NCBI GenBank assembly: GCA_964346955.1
Contig: CAYFWT010000003.1
Location: 1 to 32,539 of the forward strand
Direction: 5' to 3'
Source of the DNA: CAYFWT01 sp964346955
Lineage (GTDB): Bacteria > Patescibacteriota > Minisyncoccia > Portnoybacterales > UBA2143
DNA: 32,539 nucleotides
Both the position numbers and the translations under genes were made by a program. The notes under the pieces are model-generated. The model was not told the DNA's origin, did not search any database, and saw nothing but the letters and a program-made list of their open reading frames with translations. How positions within the stretch are numbered: the first letter of the stretch is position 1; every line of letters begins with the position of its first letter. This document shows positions 14,652 through 22,212 of the stretch, piece by piece.

Positions 14652-15683
14652 ATGGAAGATCAACTTCAACCACCACCAAAAAAGAAAAGACGCTTTTGGC
14701 TAATAGCCCTCATCTTATTATTAATAGGGTTTTTTGGTCTTTTCTTTTTTAAGACCGGTTTTACCATTAGCCAGATTATTAATCTAACCGATACAGCTGA
14801 TGTTTCATCTAATTCTTTAGACCTACCTAAATTACCAGAAAAAGACCCCAATAGGATTGATATTCTGCTTTTAGGAGTGAGGGGATTAGAGGACCCAGGT
14901 GAGGGGAAATTGCTTTCCGATGCGATAATTTTATTAAGCATTAAAAAAAGTACCGGCCAAGTTGCTTTAATTTCTCTGCCTCGAGATATTTATCTGAGAC
15001 TCTGGTGCTCAAAAGAAAAGAAAAAATTAAATTTTGCCTATGCCTATGGTGGTTTATCTTGTGCTATGAAGACCGTTTCTTATTTAACCGGCCTTTACGT
15101 TGACTATGGGGTGGCCGTTAATTTTACAGCTCTGGAAGATATCGTTGATGCCTTGGGAGGAATTACCCTTTATCTAGAGAAACCCTTTGAAGAAAGTTCT
15201 CAATGGGCTAAAGAAGGGAAAGAAGAAGACGAACATTGGCTGATTAAAGAAATTGATGGAGAAGAGAGATGGGTTTTTTATCTACCTGAGGGTGAAAATA
15301 TCTTAGATGGTGAGACCGCTCTTTATTATGTCCGTTCTCGTTATTCTACCAATGATTTTGACCGGATGCGTCGTCAACAGAAGGTTTTAATAGCCCTTAA
15401 AGAGAAAGCTCTTTCTTTGAAGGTATTAGCTAATCCAGTTAAAATCTATAACCTTTTAGATGCCTTGGGCAGAAATATCCGGACCGATATGGCTTTGGCC
15501 GATATGGGAGCTTTAATTAATTTGACCCCTTATTTAGATACCAAAAATATCGAGAAGGAAGTTGTTGATATTAGTCCCCAAGGATTACTTTATCATACCT
15601 TTATTAATGAGGAATATGTTCTTTTGCCCGTCGGAGATAATTTTGAGAAGATTCAGGAGGTTTGTCAGAATATCTTTGAATAA
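14652..15683 (+). CDS. LytR-CpsA-Psr (LCP) family glycopolymer transferase, 343 aa
   Basis: LCP proteins attach lipid-linked glycopolymers to the cell wall outside the membrane. A basic start (PPPKKKRR) and one membrane segment (about residues 16-34) are followed by the LCP domain: DILLLGVRG, SDAIILLSIK, ALISLPRDIYL and YYVRSRYSTNDFDRMRRQQ, whose Arg residues bind the pyrophosphate in known LCP structures. It lies between two glycosyltransferase genes, which supports a role in surface-glycan attachment. The short upstream gap (14620-14651) is an AT-rich sequence with a small AATTGACAATT-like repeat and no clear ribosome binding site. Confidence 0.93.
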   Translation: MEDQLQPPPKKKRRFWLIALILLLIGFFGLFFFKTGFTISQIINLTDTADVSSNSLDLPKLPEKDPNRIDILLLGVRGLEDPGEGKLLSDAIILLSIKKSTGQVALISLPRDIYLRLWCSKEKKKLNFAYAYGGLSCAMKTVSYLTGLYVDYGVAVNFTALEDIVDALGGITLYLEKPFEESSQWAKEGKEEDEHWLIKEIDGEERWVFYLPEGENILDGETALYYVRSRYSTNDFDRMRRQQKVLIALKEKALSLKVLANPVKIYNLLDALGRNIRTDMALADMGALINLTPYLDTKNIEKEVVDISPQGLLYHTFINEEYVLLPVGDNFEKIQEVCQNIFE

Positions 15684-15690
15684 TTGATAT

Positions 15691-16542
15691 ATGCTTTCTA
15701 TTATTGTCACCCATCATCGGACCCCAGTTTTATTGAAGCTCTGCTTGAAGTCGATTAAAGAAAATATCGGTGATCTTGAACATGAGATAATTATTGTTGA
15801 CAGTCAGGCAGAAGAAGAAACTCAAGATTTGATTCAGGAGAAATTTCCTCAGGTGAAATTTGTCTCTTTTTCGAAAAATGTTGGTTATGCTAGAATTGTT
15901 AATGCGGGGATCGAGGCAGCCAAAGGAGAATACGTGCTTATTCTTAATGCTGATATCCTTATTTTTAAAGCGGCGGTTGGCCAACTACTTGAATTTATCC
16001 GGAATCATCCTCAGGTCGGTATTGTCGGCCCTCAGTTGTTGACTTTTAGTCATCGAGTTCAGAATTCTTGTTTTCATTTCCCAAGCATCGGAGCAATTCT
16101 AGCCAGACGGACATTTTTAGGAAAATTAAATTGGGGTAAGAAAAAAATTAGTCAATTTTTACTCCAAGGGGAAAATCTTTCATTGGCTAAGACAGTTGAT
16201 TGGTTACAAGGGTCAGCTATGCTGGTTAAAAAAGAAGCTATTGAAAAAGTAGGGTTAATGGACGAAAGGTTCTTTATGTATTTAGAAGACGCTGACTGGT
16301 GTCGTCGTTTTTGGCAAAGTGGCTATCAAGTGGTTTATTTGCCTGCTGCTCAAATGTTTCATTATTATTATCGAGCCAGCAGAAAATGGGGTGGTTTTTT
16401 AGATATTTTATTAAATAGATATACTCGCATGCATTTAGTTAGTGCTTTTAAATATTTTTGGAAATGGCGAAAGCAGAAATCCCAAATCCCAAGCACCAAA
16501 TTACAAACAAATCCCAAGCACCAAATTACAAATTACAAATAG
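15691..16542 (+). CDS. GT2 family glycosyltransferase, 283 aa
   Basis: Rhamnosyltransferase-like GT-A enzyme. MLSIIVTHHRTPVLLKLCL and IIIVDSQAEE form the nucleotide-binding half, LILNADI holds the NAD variant of the DxD metal motif, and MLVKKEAIEKVGLMDERF then MYLEDADWCRRFW match the acceptor-side EDxDWC motif. It follows the LCP gene by 7 bp. The last ~21 residues, from KSQIPSTKLQ to KHQITNYK, are encoded by a 25-bp tandem duplication that belongs to an intergenic repeat, so the native C-terminus was probably around WKWRKQ. Confidence 0.88.
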   Translation: MLSIIVTHHRTPVLLKLCLKSIKENIGDLEHEIIIVDSQAEEETQDLIQEKFPQVKFVSFSKNVGYARIVNAGIEAAKGEYVLILNADILIFKAAVGQLLEFIRNHPQVGIVGPQLLTFSHRVQNSCFHFPSIGAILARRTFLGKLNWGKKKISQFLLQGENLSLAKTVDWLQGSAMLVKKEAIEKVGLMDERFFMYLEDADWCRRFWQSGYQVVYLPAAQMFHYYYRASRKWGGFLDILLNRYTRMHLVSAFKYFWKWRKQKSQIPSTKLQTNPKHQITNYK

Positions 16543-16614
16543 AATTAATAGTTTGGAATTTTGGTCATTGTAATTTTGAATTTGTTTGTAATTTGTGATT
16601 TGTAATTTGTGATT
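16484..16614. repeat. AT-rich compound repeat: 25-bp tandem duplication and inverted repeat
   Basis: Two 25-bp units (16484-16508 and 16509-16533) differ in the last base only. A right half rich in ATTTGTTTGTAATTTG (from 16579) is roughly the reverse complement of the left half. The left half codes for the end of the glycosyltransferase; the rest is the gap before the S41 protease. Similar AT-rich repeats are known to me from other CPR genomes. Confidence 0.7.
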
Positions 16615-16621
16615 TATTCTT

Positions 16622-17824
16622 ATGCAAAGTATGAAGAAATACATTCTCATTCCTACCTGGATTATTCTATTAGCGATTGTTTTTAGCTTTGGTTTTTTCA
16701 TTGGTAAGACAAGCCAACCCTCTATTGAGAAAATTGAGGGATTGTATAGTAAGGAAGTGGGACAACCAGCTAAGGTTGATTTTAGTTTATTTTGGGATGC
16801 TTGGCATGTTATAGAAAAGAAGTACGTTGACCGAGATCAGTTAAATCGTCAAGGGATGATTTACGGAGCCATTAGTGGTTTAGTTAAATCCCTTGATGAC
16901 CCTTATTCTGTTTTTATGGAGCCTCAGGAAAGCAAGAAATTTATTGATGATATGGGTGGTAGTTTTGAAGGAATTGGCGCAGAAATTGGCATGAGAAAGG
17001 GAATTTTGACGGTGATTACTCCTTTAGAAGGTAATCCTGCCCAGAGAGCTGGCTTAAAAGCTGGTGATAAAATTCTTAAAGTAGATGATACTTTAACAGC
17101 TGACTTGACTATTGATGAGGCAGTTAACTTAATTAGGGGGCCCAAGGGAACTGAGGTTGTTTTACTTATTGCTAGAGACAAATGGGATGAAGCCAAAGAA
17201 ATAAAAATTGTCAGGGACACCATTCAAATCCCCATTATTAAGTGGGAAATTAAAGAGGATAATATTGCCTATATCCAACTTTATCATTTTACTGAGAACT
17301 CGGCAGCTGAATTCGCCCGGGTAATTGGAGAAGTTTTAAATTCTCAACCTAAGGGAATTATTTTAGACGTCCGTAATAACCCAGGTGGTTATTTAGAAGT
17401 AGCCGTTGATATAGCCAGTTGGTTTTTGCCTAAAGGAGAATTAGTGGTCATGGAAGATTTTGGCAATGGAGAAAAGAACGAGCACCGCAGTAAGGGTTAC
17501 GAAGATTTAGAAGATATGCCTACGGTAGTTTTAATTAATCAGGGTTCAGCTTCTGCTTCAGAAATTTTAGCTGGTGCCCTCCGGGATATCAAAGGCATTA
17601 AGATTGTTGGCCAAAAAAGTTTTGGTAAGGGTTCAGTTCAGCAATTAGAAAAACTTAAGGGTGGCTCCAGCGTTAAAATTACTGTCGCTAAATGGCTAAC
17701 GCCAGCTGGGGTCAGTATTAGAGAAGAAGGAATAACTCCTGACATAGACATAGAGATAACTTCAGAAGACATTGATGAAATGCGCGACCCCCAATTAGTC
17801 AAAGCCTTGGAGTTACTTCGTTAA
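16622..17824 (+). CDS. S41 family carboxy-terminal processing protease, 400 aa
   Basis: CTP-type proteases cleave envelope proteins at their C-terminus. An N-terminal membrane anchor (about residues 6-28) leads to the S41 domain, a PDZ domain (about 108-185, FEGIGAEIGMRKG...GDKILKVDD) and the catalytic pair: Ser in GSASASEILAGALRD (about 309-323) and Lys in QKSFGKGSVQQ (about 334-344). DDPYSVFM is also family-typical. The length is normal. No clear ribosome binding site, and a start at the second Met (16631) is possible. The next gene begins 7 bp downstream. Confidence 0.94.
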   Translation: MQSMKKYILIPTWIILLAIVFSFGFFIGKTSQPSIEKIEGLYSKEVGQPAKVDFSLFWDAWHVIEKKYVDRDQLNRQGMIYGAISGLVKSLDDPYSVFMEPQESKKFIDDMGGSFEGIGAEIGMRKGILTVITPLEGNPAQRAGLKAGDKILKVDDTLTADLTIDEAVNLIRGPKGTEVVLLIARDKWDEAKEIKIVRDTIQIPIIKWEIKEDNIAYIQLYHFTENSAAEFARVIGEVLNSQPKGIILDVRNNPGGYLEVAVDIASWFLPKGELVVMEDFGNGEKNEHRSKGYEDLEDMPTVVLINQGSASASEILAGALRDIKGIKIVGQKSFGKGSVQQLEKLKGGSSVKITVAKWLTPAGVSIREEGITPDIDIEITSEDIDEMRDPQLVKALELLR

Positions 17825-17831
17825 GAAGATT

Positions 17832-18821
17832 ATGTTGACTAAACAAAAATTGCCTCAGGCAGCCCTGACAAATATTCTTCAGGAATACAATTTAGGAAAG
17901 ATTAAAAAAATCAACTCGGTTCCTACCAGTGGTAATATAACTTCCTTAATTAATGCCGATTCAGAAAAATATATTTTACGTCTTTGTCCAGAAGGAGCTA
18001 GATGGCGCTCAAAAGAAGAAATTGCCGCTGAATTAGAATTAATCGATTATTTAAATAAAAATAATTTTCCCGCTCCTTGTCCCATAGCCAAAAAGAATAA
18101 AGAAATAATTATTGAGTATGAGAATAAATTTGGTTATCTGCGTAGATATGATTCAGGAGAAGCTATTTTAGAACCAAACCCTGAACAAGTTAGAGAATTT
18201 GGTAAAACCTTAGGTTGGTTCCATAGTTTAATAGAGGGTTATCGAACTAAGCATAAAAGAGAACATTTTTGGGATTTGAAAGCCATCCAAGAAAATTTTT
18301 TAGAAGTTAAAGATACTATTTTAAAAAGTAATTTTTCCCAGGTAGCTGATTTTGTGGCTAAATTAGAGAAAGAACTTTTTGCTTTGTCTTTTTCTGAAGA
18401 GCTGCCTCAAGGGCTGATTCACGAAGATTTAGGACGCCGACATGTCCTTTGGCAAAATAATAAAATTTCTTGTATTTTAGATTTTGACCGTTGCTATTAT
18501 GGTCAGTTGGTTTTAGATTTAGGTCAGGCAATCCGGGGGTGGTGCTTTATAGATGATTGGCAAAAATGGAGTAACCAGAATTTAGCTGCCTTGCTCAAGG
18601 GTTATTCCCAGAAGAGGGGACTGACTAACTTAGAAAAAGAGCATCTCTTTGAGGCAGTAAAATTTGGGCTGTTGGAACGAGGGTTATCTTTTTGCTTACG
18701 TTTTATTGAAGTAAGTCAAGCTTCTTCTGATGAAGAATTTGCTCGTCAGAGTGTCTTTGATTTACTAAAGATATTAAGTCAGCATAAGAGGGAATTTGAG
18801 AGCGTCTTGAGACAAATTTAA
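17832..18821 (+). CDS. APH-fold phosphotransferase (homoserine-kinase-II-like), 329 aa
   Basis: The aminoglycoside-phosphotransferase fold is indicated by the N-lobe (SGNITSLINADSEKYILRLCP), the hinge region and the catalytic loop LIHEDLGRRHVLW followed by ILDFDRCYYG. Relatives phosphorylate small hydroxylated molecules. The loop normally reads HGDLxxxN; here Glu replaces Gly and His replaces the Asn that usually binds magnesium, while the catalytic Asp is kept. The substrate is unknown. It starts 7 bp after the S41 gene and ends at a hairpin shared with a convergent gene. Confidence 0.75.
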   Translation: MLTKQKLPQAALTNILQEYNLGKIKKINSVPTSGNITSLINADSEKYILRLCPEGARWRSKEEIAAELELIDYLNKNNFPAPCPIAKKNKEIIIEYENKFGYLRRYDSGEAILEPNPEQVREFGKTLGWFHSLIEGYRTKHKREHFWDLKAIQENFLEVKDTILKSNFSQVADFVAKLEKELFALSFSEELPQGLIHEDLGRRHVLWQNNKISCILDFDRCYYGQLVLDLGQAIRGWCFIDDWQKWSNQNLAALLKGYSQKRGLTNLEKEHLFEAVKFGLLERGLSFCLRFIEVSQASSDEEFARQSVFDLLKILSQHKREFESVLRQI

Positions 18822-18822
18822 A

Positions 18823-18850
18823 GCCGCTTGATAAATTTTTACCAAGCGGC
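18823..18850. terminator. hairpin between convergent genes
   Basis: GCCGCTTG (18823-18830) pairs with CAAGCGGC (18843-18850) around a 12-nt AT-rich loop. On the minus strand the stem is followed by TTTAAATTT. On the plus strand no T run follows. It separates the APH-like gene from the convergent P-loop gene and probably ends both. Confidence 0.6.
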
Positions 18851-19381
18851 CTAGAACTGGTGAAGGCGACTAAATTTGATTCCTCCTTTTTTCCATTGGG
18901 CCCGGACAACAATAACATTTTTGAATTGAGAGAGAGTTTTTCTGTCCTGAGCTATCCATTTTCTTCTGTTTCGGAAGTCGCGAATCAGTTGCCTGAAAAA
19001 AATAGGCAGATTTGAAGGATCATATCTTTTGCCGCTTCCTAGCCAGCCTCCCGGTCTTTTCTTATCCCAACTACCTTTTCCTTCTTGAAACCATATCCAG
19101 ATTCTTTTTAACCAAAAGATAAGATGGGAAAAGAAAGGAGGCAGTAGATAGATAATCAGGTCATAGCTAGCCAAAGGAAGACAGGCTTCTTCAGTGGGTC
19201 CATGGACATCTTCGATAAGGTATAAAGTTTTCTCTTCGAATTTTTGGGGTAGTTTTTGGTAGTCGCCATCAACATCTTTAACGGTTCTCCCTGCCTTGAA
19301 GAATAAATTTTTCAAGGTTCTTCGAAAGGTGCTTTTGCCTGTTAGACCTATTCCTGTAATCAGTATCTTCAATTTCTTCAC
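18851..19381 (-). CDS. small P-loop NTPase of unknown function, up to 176 aa
   Basis: The Walker A motif GIGLTGKST lies near the N-terminus, after a first strand KILIT, and LIEDVHGP may be the Walker B-like strand. The rest, with DLIIYLLPPFFSHLIFWLKR and a basic Trp-rich C-terminal half, is not recognised; small-molecule kinase-like enzymes are possible. The outer start is GTG at 19381. A long Shine-Dalgarno AAGGGGGTGA (19387-19378) overlaps that GTG and lies 5 nt before a TTG at 19372, which would give a protein beginning directly with MKILIT; that TTG is probably the real start. Confidence 0.7.
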   Translation of the reverse strand: MKKLKILITGIGLTGKSTFRRTLKNLFFKAGRTVKDVDGDYQKLPQKFEEKTLYLIEDVHGPTEEACLPLASYDLIIYLLPPFFSHLIFWLKRIWIWFQEGKGSWDKKRPGGWLGSGKRYDPSNLPIFFRQLIRDFRNRRKWIAQDRKTLSQFKNVIVVRAQWKKGGIKFSRLHQF

Positions 19382-19403
19382 CCCCTTTATCTTTAATATT
19401 CAG

Positions 19404-19432
19404 TTGTTAATAACATAAATGTAACATATTAT
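19404..19432 (+). promoter_or_regulatory. probable promoter of the PEP-synthase-like pair
   Basis: TTGTTA (19404-19409), a 17-bp spacer and TATTAT (19427-19432). The TTG at 19440 begins 7 nt after the -10, so the message may be leaderless. Confidence 0.5.
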
Positions 19433-19446
19433 TTAATATTTGTCAA
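19418..19446 (-). promoter_or_regulatory. possible promoter of the P-loop gene
   Basis: On the minus strand TTGACA (19446-19441), a 17-bp spacer and TACATT (19423-19418). It overlaps the plus-strand promoter, making a compact divergent control region. Confidence 0.4.
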
Positions 19447-20390
19447 TAGTGGGATTGATAAAATTATTTAATAATTTATCCAAAAAAGATATCTCGATGG
19501 CTGGTGGGAAAGGGGCTTCGCTAGGAGAAATGAGCCAAGCGAGAATTCCTGTGCCACCGGGATTTTTGGTTTTGGCTCCGGCTTTTGAAGGGTTTTTGAA
19601 AGAAACAGATATTAATGTGGAAATTGATGCCATGTGGAAGAGAATAAATATTAAGGATGTGGAAAACATTGAAGAAAATTCAGAAATTATTAGGGGGGTT
19701 ATTTTAAAAAAGAAATTCCCTGAAAAATTAGGTAAAGAAATTCTTAAAGAATTTGACAGGTTAGGGGAGAAATATGTAGCGGTTCGCTCATCAGCCACTG
19801 CCGAAGATTCCAAAATTGATGCTTGGGCTGGCCAGTTAGAAAGTGAGCTTTATGTCACTAGAAATAATCTTTTGGAATCTATTCAAAAATGTTGGGCTTC
19901 TCTTTATACGCCCAGAGCATTGTTTTACAGAGTGGAAAGAGAACTTAAAAGAAAGCAAGTTTCGGTAGCCGTAGTCATTCAAAAAATGATTAATTCTGAA
20001 GTTTCTGGTGTTTGTTTTACTGTTCATCCAGTAACCCAGGATAAAGACCAAATGGTAATTGAGGCCTGCTGGGGTTTAGGAGAAGCATTGGTCCAAGGTA
20101 TTATCACGCCTGATAGTTATGTTATTGAAAAAAGCACTTTAAAATTAATTGATATCAACGTTAATTCCCAAGAGAAACAAATTACCAGAAGAGGGAAAGA
20201 AACTAAAACTGTAATAGTCTCCAAGATTCAAAAAGAAAAACAAAAACTCTCTGAAAAACAAATTAAAGAATTAGCTAAAATTTGTCTTCAAATAGAAAGG
20301 CATTATCAAAGCCCTCAAGATATTGAATGGGCTTTGGGAAGAGGAAAGTTTTACATTACCCAATCACGACCAATTACCACCCTTAAATGA
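19440..20390 (+). CDS. PEP/pyruvate-binding (ATP-grasp) domain protein, N-terminal part of a PEP-synthase-like pair, 316 aa
   Basis: This matches the nucleotide-binding domain of phosphoenolpyruvate synthase/pyruvate phosphate dikinase: the Gly-rich GGKGASLGEM, VRSSATAEDS, SGVCFTVHPVT and the end signature FYITQSRPITTL. In full enzymes the domain makes an ATP-derived phosphoryl group for a swivelling His domain. Here it stands alone and its stop overlaps the next ATG by 4 bp (ATGA), so the two products are probably made together. The start is uncertain: TTG at 19440 (supported by promoter spacing) or GTG at 19449. No ribosome binding site is seen. Confidence 0.88.
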   Translation: MSIVGLIKLFNNLSKKDISMAGGKGASLGEMSQARIPVPPGFLVLAPAFEGFLKETDINVEIDAMWKRINIKDVENIEENSEIIRGVILKKKFPEKLGKEILKEFDRLGEKYVAVRSSATAEDSKIDAWAGQLESELYVTRNNLLESIQKCWASLYTPRALFYRVERELKRKQVSVAVVIQKMINSEVSGVCFTVHPVTQDKDQMVIEACWGLGEALVQGIITPDSYVIEKSTLKLIDINVNSQEKQITRRGKETKTVIVSKIQKEKQKLSEKQIKELAKICLQIERHYQSPQDIEWALGRGKFYITQSRPITTLK

Positions 20391-21424
20391 CTTCTAAAAG
20401 AAGGTTTGAAAAATTTTATAACCGCTCAATGCCTCTTTTTGCAGTGGAGTATTGGTATCAGGGAGAACGTTATGGTTTGTCAAAAATAACCAATAATTCT
20501 ATCTATTACAATCCCTTGTTTATATACGAAAAAGGCAAAGCTATCGATGTTTATTACGACATTGATAATCCTGAGGAGGCAGATGATAGACCTATCTTTT
20601 TATATTTCAAAAATAATCCCGAAAAATTTAAAAAAATAGCTAATCAATATAGAAAGGAATGCCAGGAATTACTGAAATTATCTAAGGAGGCTAAACCTAA
20701 AGATTTTAGAAAAATCTTTAATTTACATATTTCTTTTTGGCCAAAATTTTCTGTTATAATTAGCTTAGGCGAGGCTTTTGAAGAAAATAAATCAAACCAA
20801 ATTGCTCGACAGGCTTATCAACTGAGACAGAAAACAGATCAAGTTGAATATGTCTCTGGGAATAATCTGATGAAATTAGCTAAACAATTATTGCCAGATT
20901 TAGCCAATTTTATAGATTTTTTAACTTTTGAGGAAATTACCCATAAAGATATTCCTTGTAAAAAAGAATTAGTAAAAAGAAAGAATAAATATATTTATTT
21001 TGAAGGGAGATTATATCCCGGTCTAGAAATCAGTCAATTAGAGAAATTAGAGAAGCTCAAAATCTTACAGAAGCATAACAAAACTATTCCTAGGCATATT
21101 CTTGAAGGAGTCACTGCCATGAAAGGCAAGGTGGTGGGAAGAGTGAAAGTAATATTAGAATTAGAAAAATTGAATAAAGTGAAAAAAGGCGATATTTTAG
21201 TTACGCCAATGACCACCCCCGGTTATCTTATGGGCATGCAAAAAGCAGCTGCTTTTGTTACTGACGAAGGAGGCTTAACTTGCCACGCCGCTATTGTCGC
21301 TCGAGAAATAAAAAAACCCTGTATTATTGGTACTAGAATTGCTACCCAGGTTTTAAAAGATGGTGATTTAGTAGAAGTTAATGGAGAAGAGGGAATAGTC
21401 AGAGTTATCAAAAGGAGAAAATAA
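20387..21424 (+). CDS. PEP-utilising enzyme mobile (phospho-His) domain protein, second part of the pair, 345 aa
   Basis: The last ~100 residues are the swivelling phosphohistidine domain: GKVVGRVKVI, GDILVTPMTTPGYLMGM and GGLTCHAAIVAREIKKPCIIG, whose His accepts phosphate in PEP synthase and relatives. The first ~240 residues are charged, helical and unrecognised. The C-terminal TIM barrel that binds PEP/pyruvate is absent, so the pair is not an ordinary PEP synthase. The order ATP-grasp, middle region, His domain is like rifampin phosphotransferase, so an unknown acceptor may be phosphorylated. It overlaps the upstream gene by 4 bp and is followed by acylphosphatase and L9. Confidence 0.85.
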   Translation: MTSKRRFEKFYNRSMPLFAVEYWYQGERYGLSKITNNSIYYNPLFIYEKGKAIDVYYDIDNPEEADDRPIFLYFKNNPEKFKKIANQYRKECQELLKLSKEAKPKDFRKIFNLHISFWPKFSVIISLGEAFEENKSNQIARQAYQLRQKTDQVEYVSGNNLMKLAKQLLPDLANFIDFLTFEEITHKDIPCKKELVKRKNKYIYFEGRLYPGLEISQLEKLEKLKILQKHNKTIPRHILEGVTAMKGKVVGRVKVILELEKLNKVKKGDILVTPMTTPGYLMGMQKAAAFVTDEGGLTCHAAIVAREIKKPCIIGTRIATQVLKDGDLVEVNGEEGIVRVIKRRK

Positions 21425-21431
21425 AAATTAC

Positions 21432-21707
21432 ATGGAGAAGCAGGTGATGCTTAAAATTTATGGCTGGGTCCAGGGGGTATTTTTTCGGGATTCGGCCCAA
21501 AAAAAAGCTAAAGAGTTAAAATTGGTTGGCTGGGTTAGTAATGCCTCAGATGGTACAGTTGAAGTATTAGCTGAAGGCGAAGAGGAAAAGTTGAAAGAAC
21601 TAATCAAATGGTGCTACAATGGACCTAGGTTGGCTAAGGTGGATAAAGTAGATGTTGAATGGCAAGAAGCCACTGGGCAATTTAAAGAATTCGGGGTAAA
21701 ATACTAA
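21432..21707 (+). CDS. acyP: acylphosphatase, 91 aa
   Basis: Acylphosphatase hydrolyses acyl phosphates such as carbamoyl phosphate. The N-terminal signature YGWVQGVFFRDS contains the catalytic Arg, and GWVSNASDGTVEV contains the catalytic Asn; the length is usual. AAGGAG at the end of the previous gene is 14 nt upstream. It lies 7 bp after the phospho-His gene, probably in one operon with it and rplI. Its link with the phosphotransfer pair is only positional. Confidence 0.95.
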   Translation: MEKQVMLKIYGWVQGVFFRDSAQKKAKELKLVGWVSNASDGTVEVLAEGEEEKLKELIKWCYNGPRLAKVDKVDVEWQEATGQFKEFGVKY

Positions 21708-21723
21708 ATGACAAAAAATAATT

Positions 21724-22170
21724 ATGAGAGTAATTCTGTTAAAAGACGTAGAAAAATTAGGTAAAAAAGGAAATGTTAGAGAGGTGGCTAATGGCTACGC
21801 CCGGAATTTTCTAATTCCCAATAAATTAGTTGTTTTAGCTACTGAACGCGAACTGAAAAAATTAGCGGAAGAAAAGAAAATTGAGGCTCAAAAAGCCGAA
21901 GAAGAGCTATTGCATTTTCAAGAAATAGCTAGTCAAGTAGATGGTCTAGAAATTGAAATCCCCGCCAAAGTTAGTGAAGATAGTAAACTTTTTGGAACAG
22001 TCACCGCTATCCAAATTGTGGAGAAGTTAAAAGAAAGAGGGTTTGAGATTGACAAAGAACAGGTTAAATTAGAAACTCCCATCAAGGAAATAGGAGAGTA
22101 CGAAGTAATTGTTGAATTCCCTCATAATTTGGAAACTAAAATTAAAATTGTTGTTATCGAAGAGAAATAA
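21724..22170 (+). CDS. rplI: 50S ribosomal protein bL9, 148 aa
   Basis: The N-terminal domain MRVILLKDVEKLGKKGNVRE then VANGYARNFLIPNKLV is the rRNA-binding signature of L9, followed by the long connecting helix and the C-terminal domain (SEDSKLFGTVTAIQI...). Length is standard. Several CPR lineages lack bL9, so its presence may help placement. No strong ribosome binding site. A terminator starts just after the stop. Confidence 0.97.
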   Translation: MRVILLKDVEKLGKKGNVREVANGYARNFLIPNKLVVLATERELKKLAEEKKIEAQKAEEELLHFQEIASQVDGLEIEIPAKVSEDSKLFGTVTAIQIVEKLKERGFEIDKEQVKLETPIKEIGEYEVIVEFPHNLETKIKIVVIEEK

Positions 22171-22172
22171 GA

Positions 22173-22202
22173 AAAGAGGCTCAAGGATTTGAGCCTCTTT
22201 TT
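22173..22202 (+). terminator. rho-independent terminator after rplI
   Basis: AAAGAGGCTCAA (22173-22184) pairs with TTGAGCCTCTTT (22189-22200) around GGAT, with a T-rich 3' side. It lies between rplI and pyrG. Confidence 0.88.
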
Positions 22203-22212
22203 CTAAGTATTT

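Noticed and set aside
16484..16614. CRISPR array
   Set aside because: Only two adjacent 25-bp units without spacers, and no cas genes in the window.
20380..20400. Sequencing frameshift splitting one PEP-synthase-like gene
   Set aside because: The junction lies exactly at the end of the ATP-grasp domain (SRPITTL) and makes a clean ATGA overlap, so two real genes are more likely. Not fully excluded.
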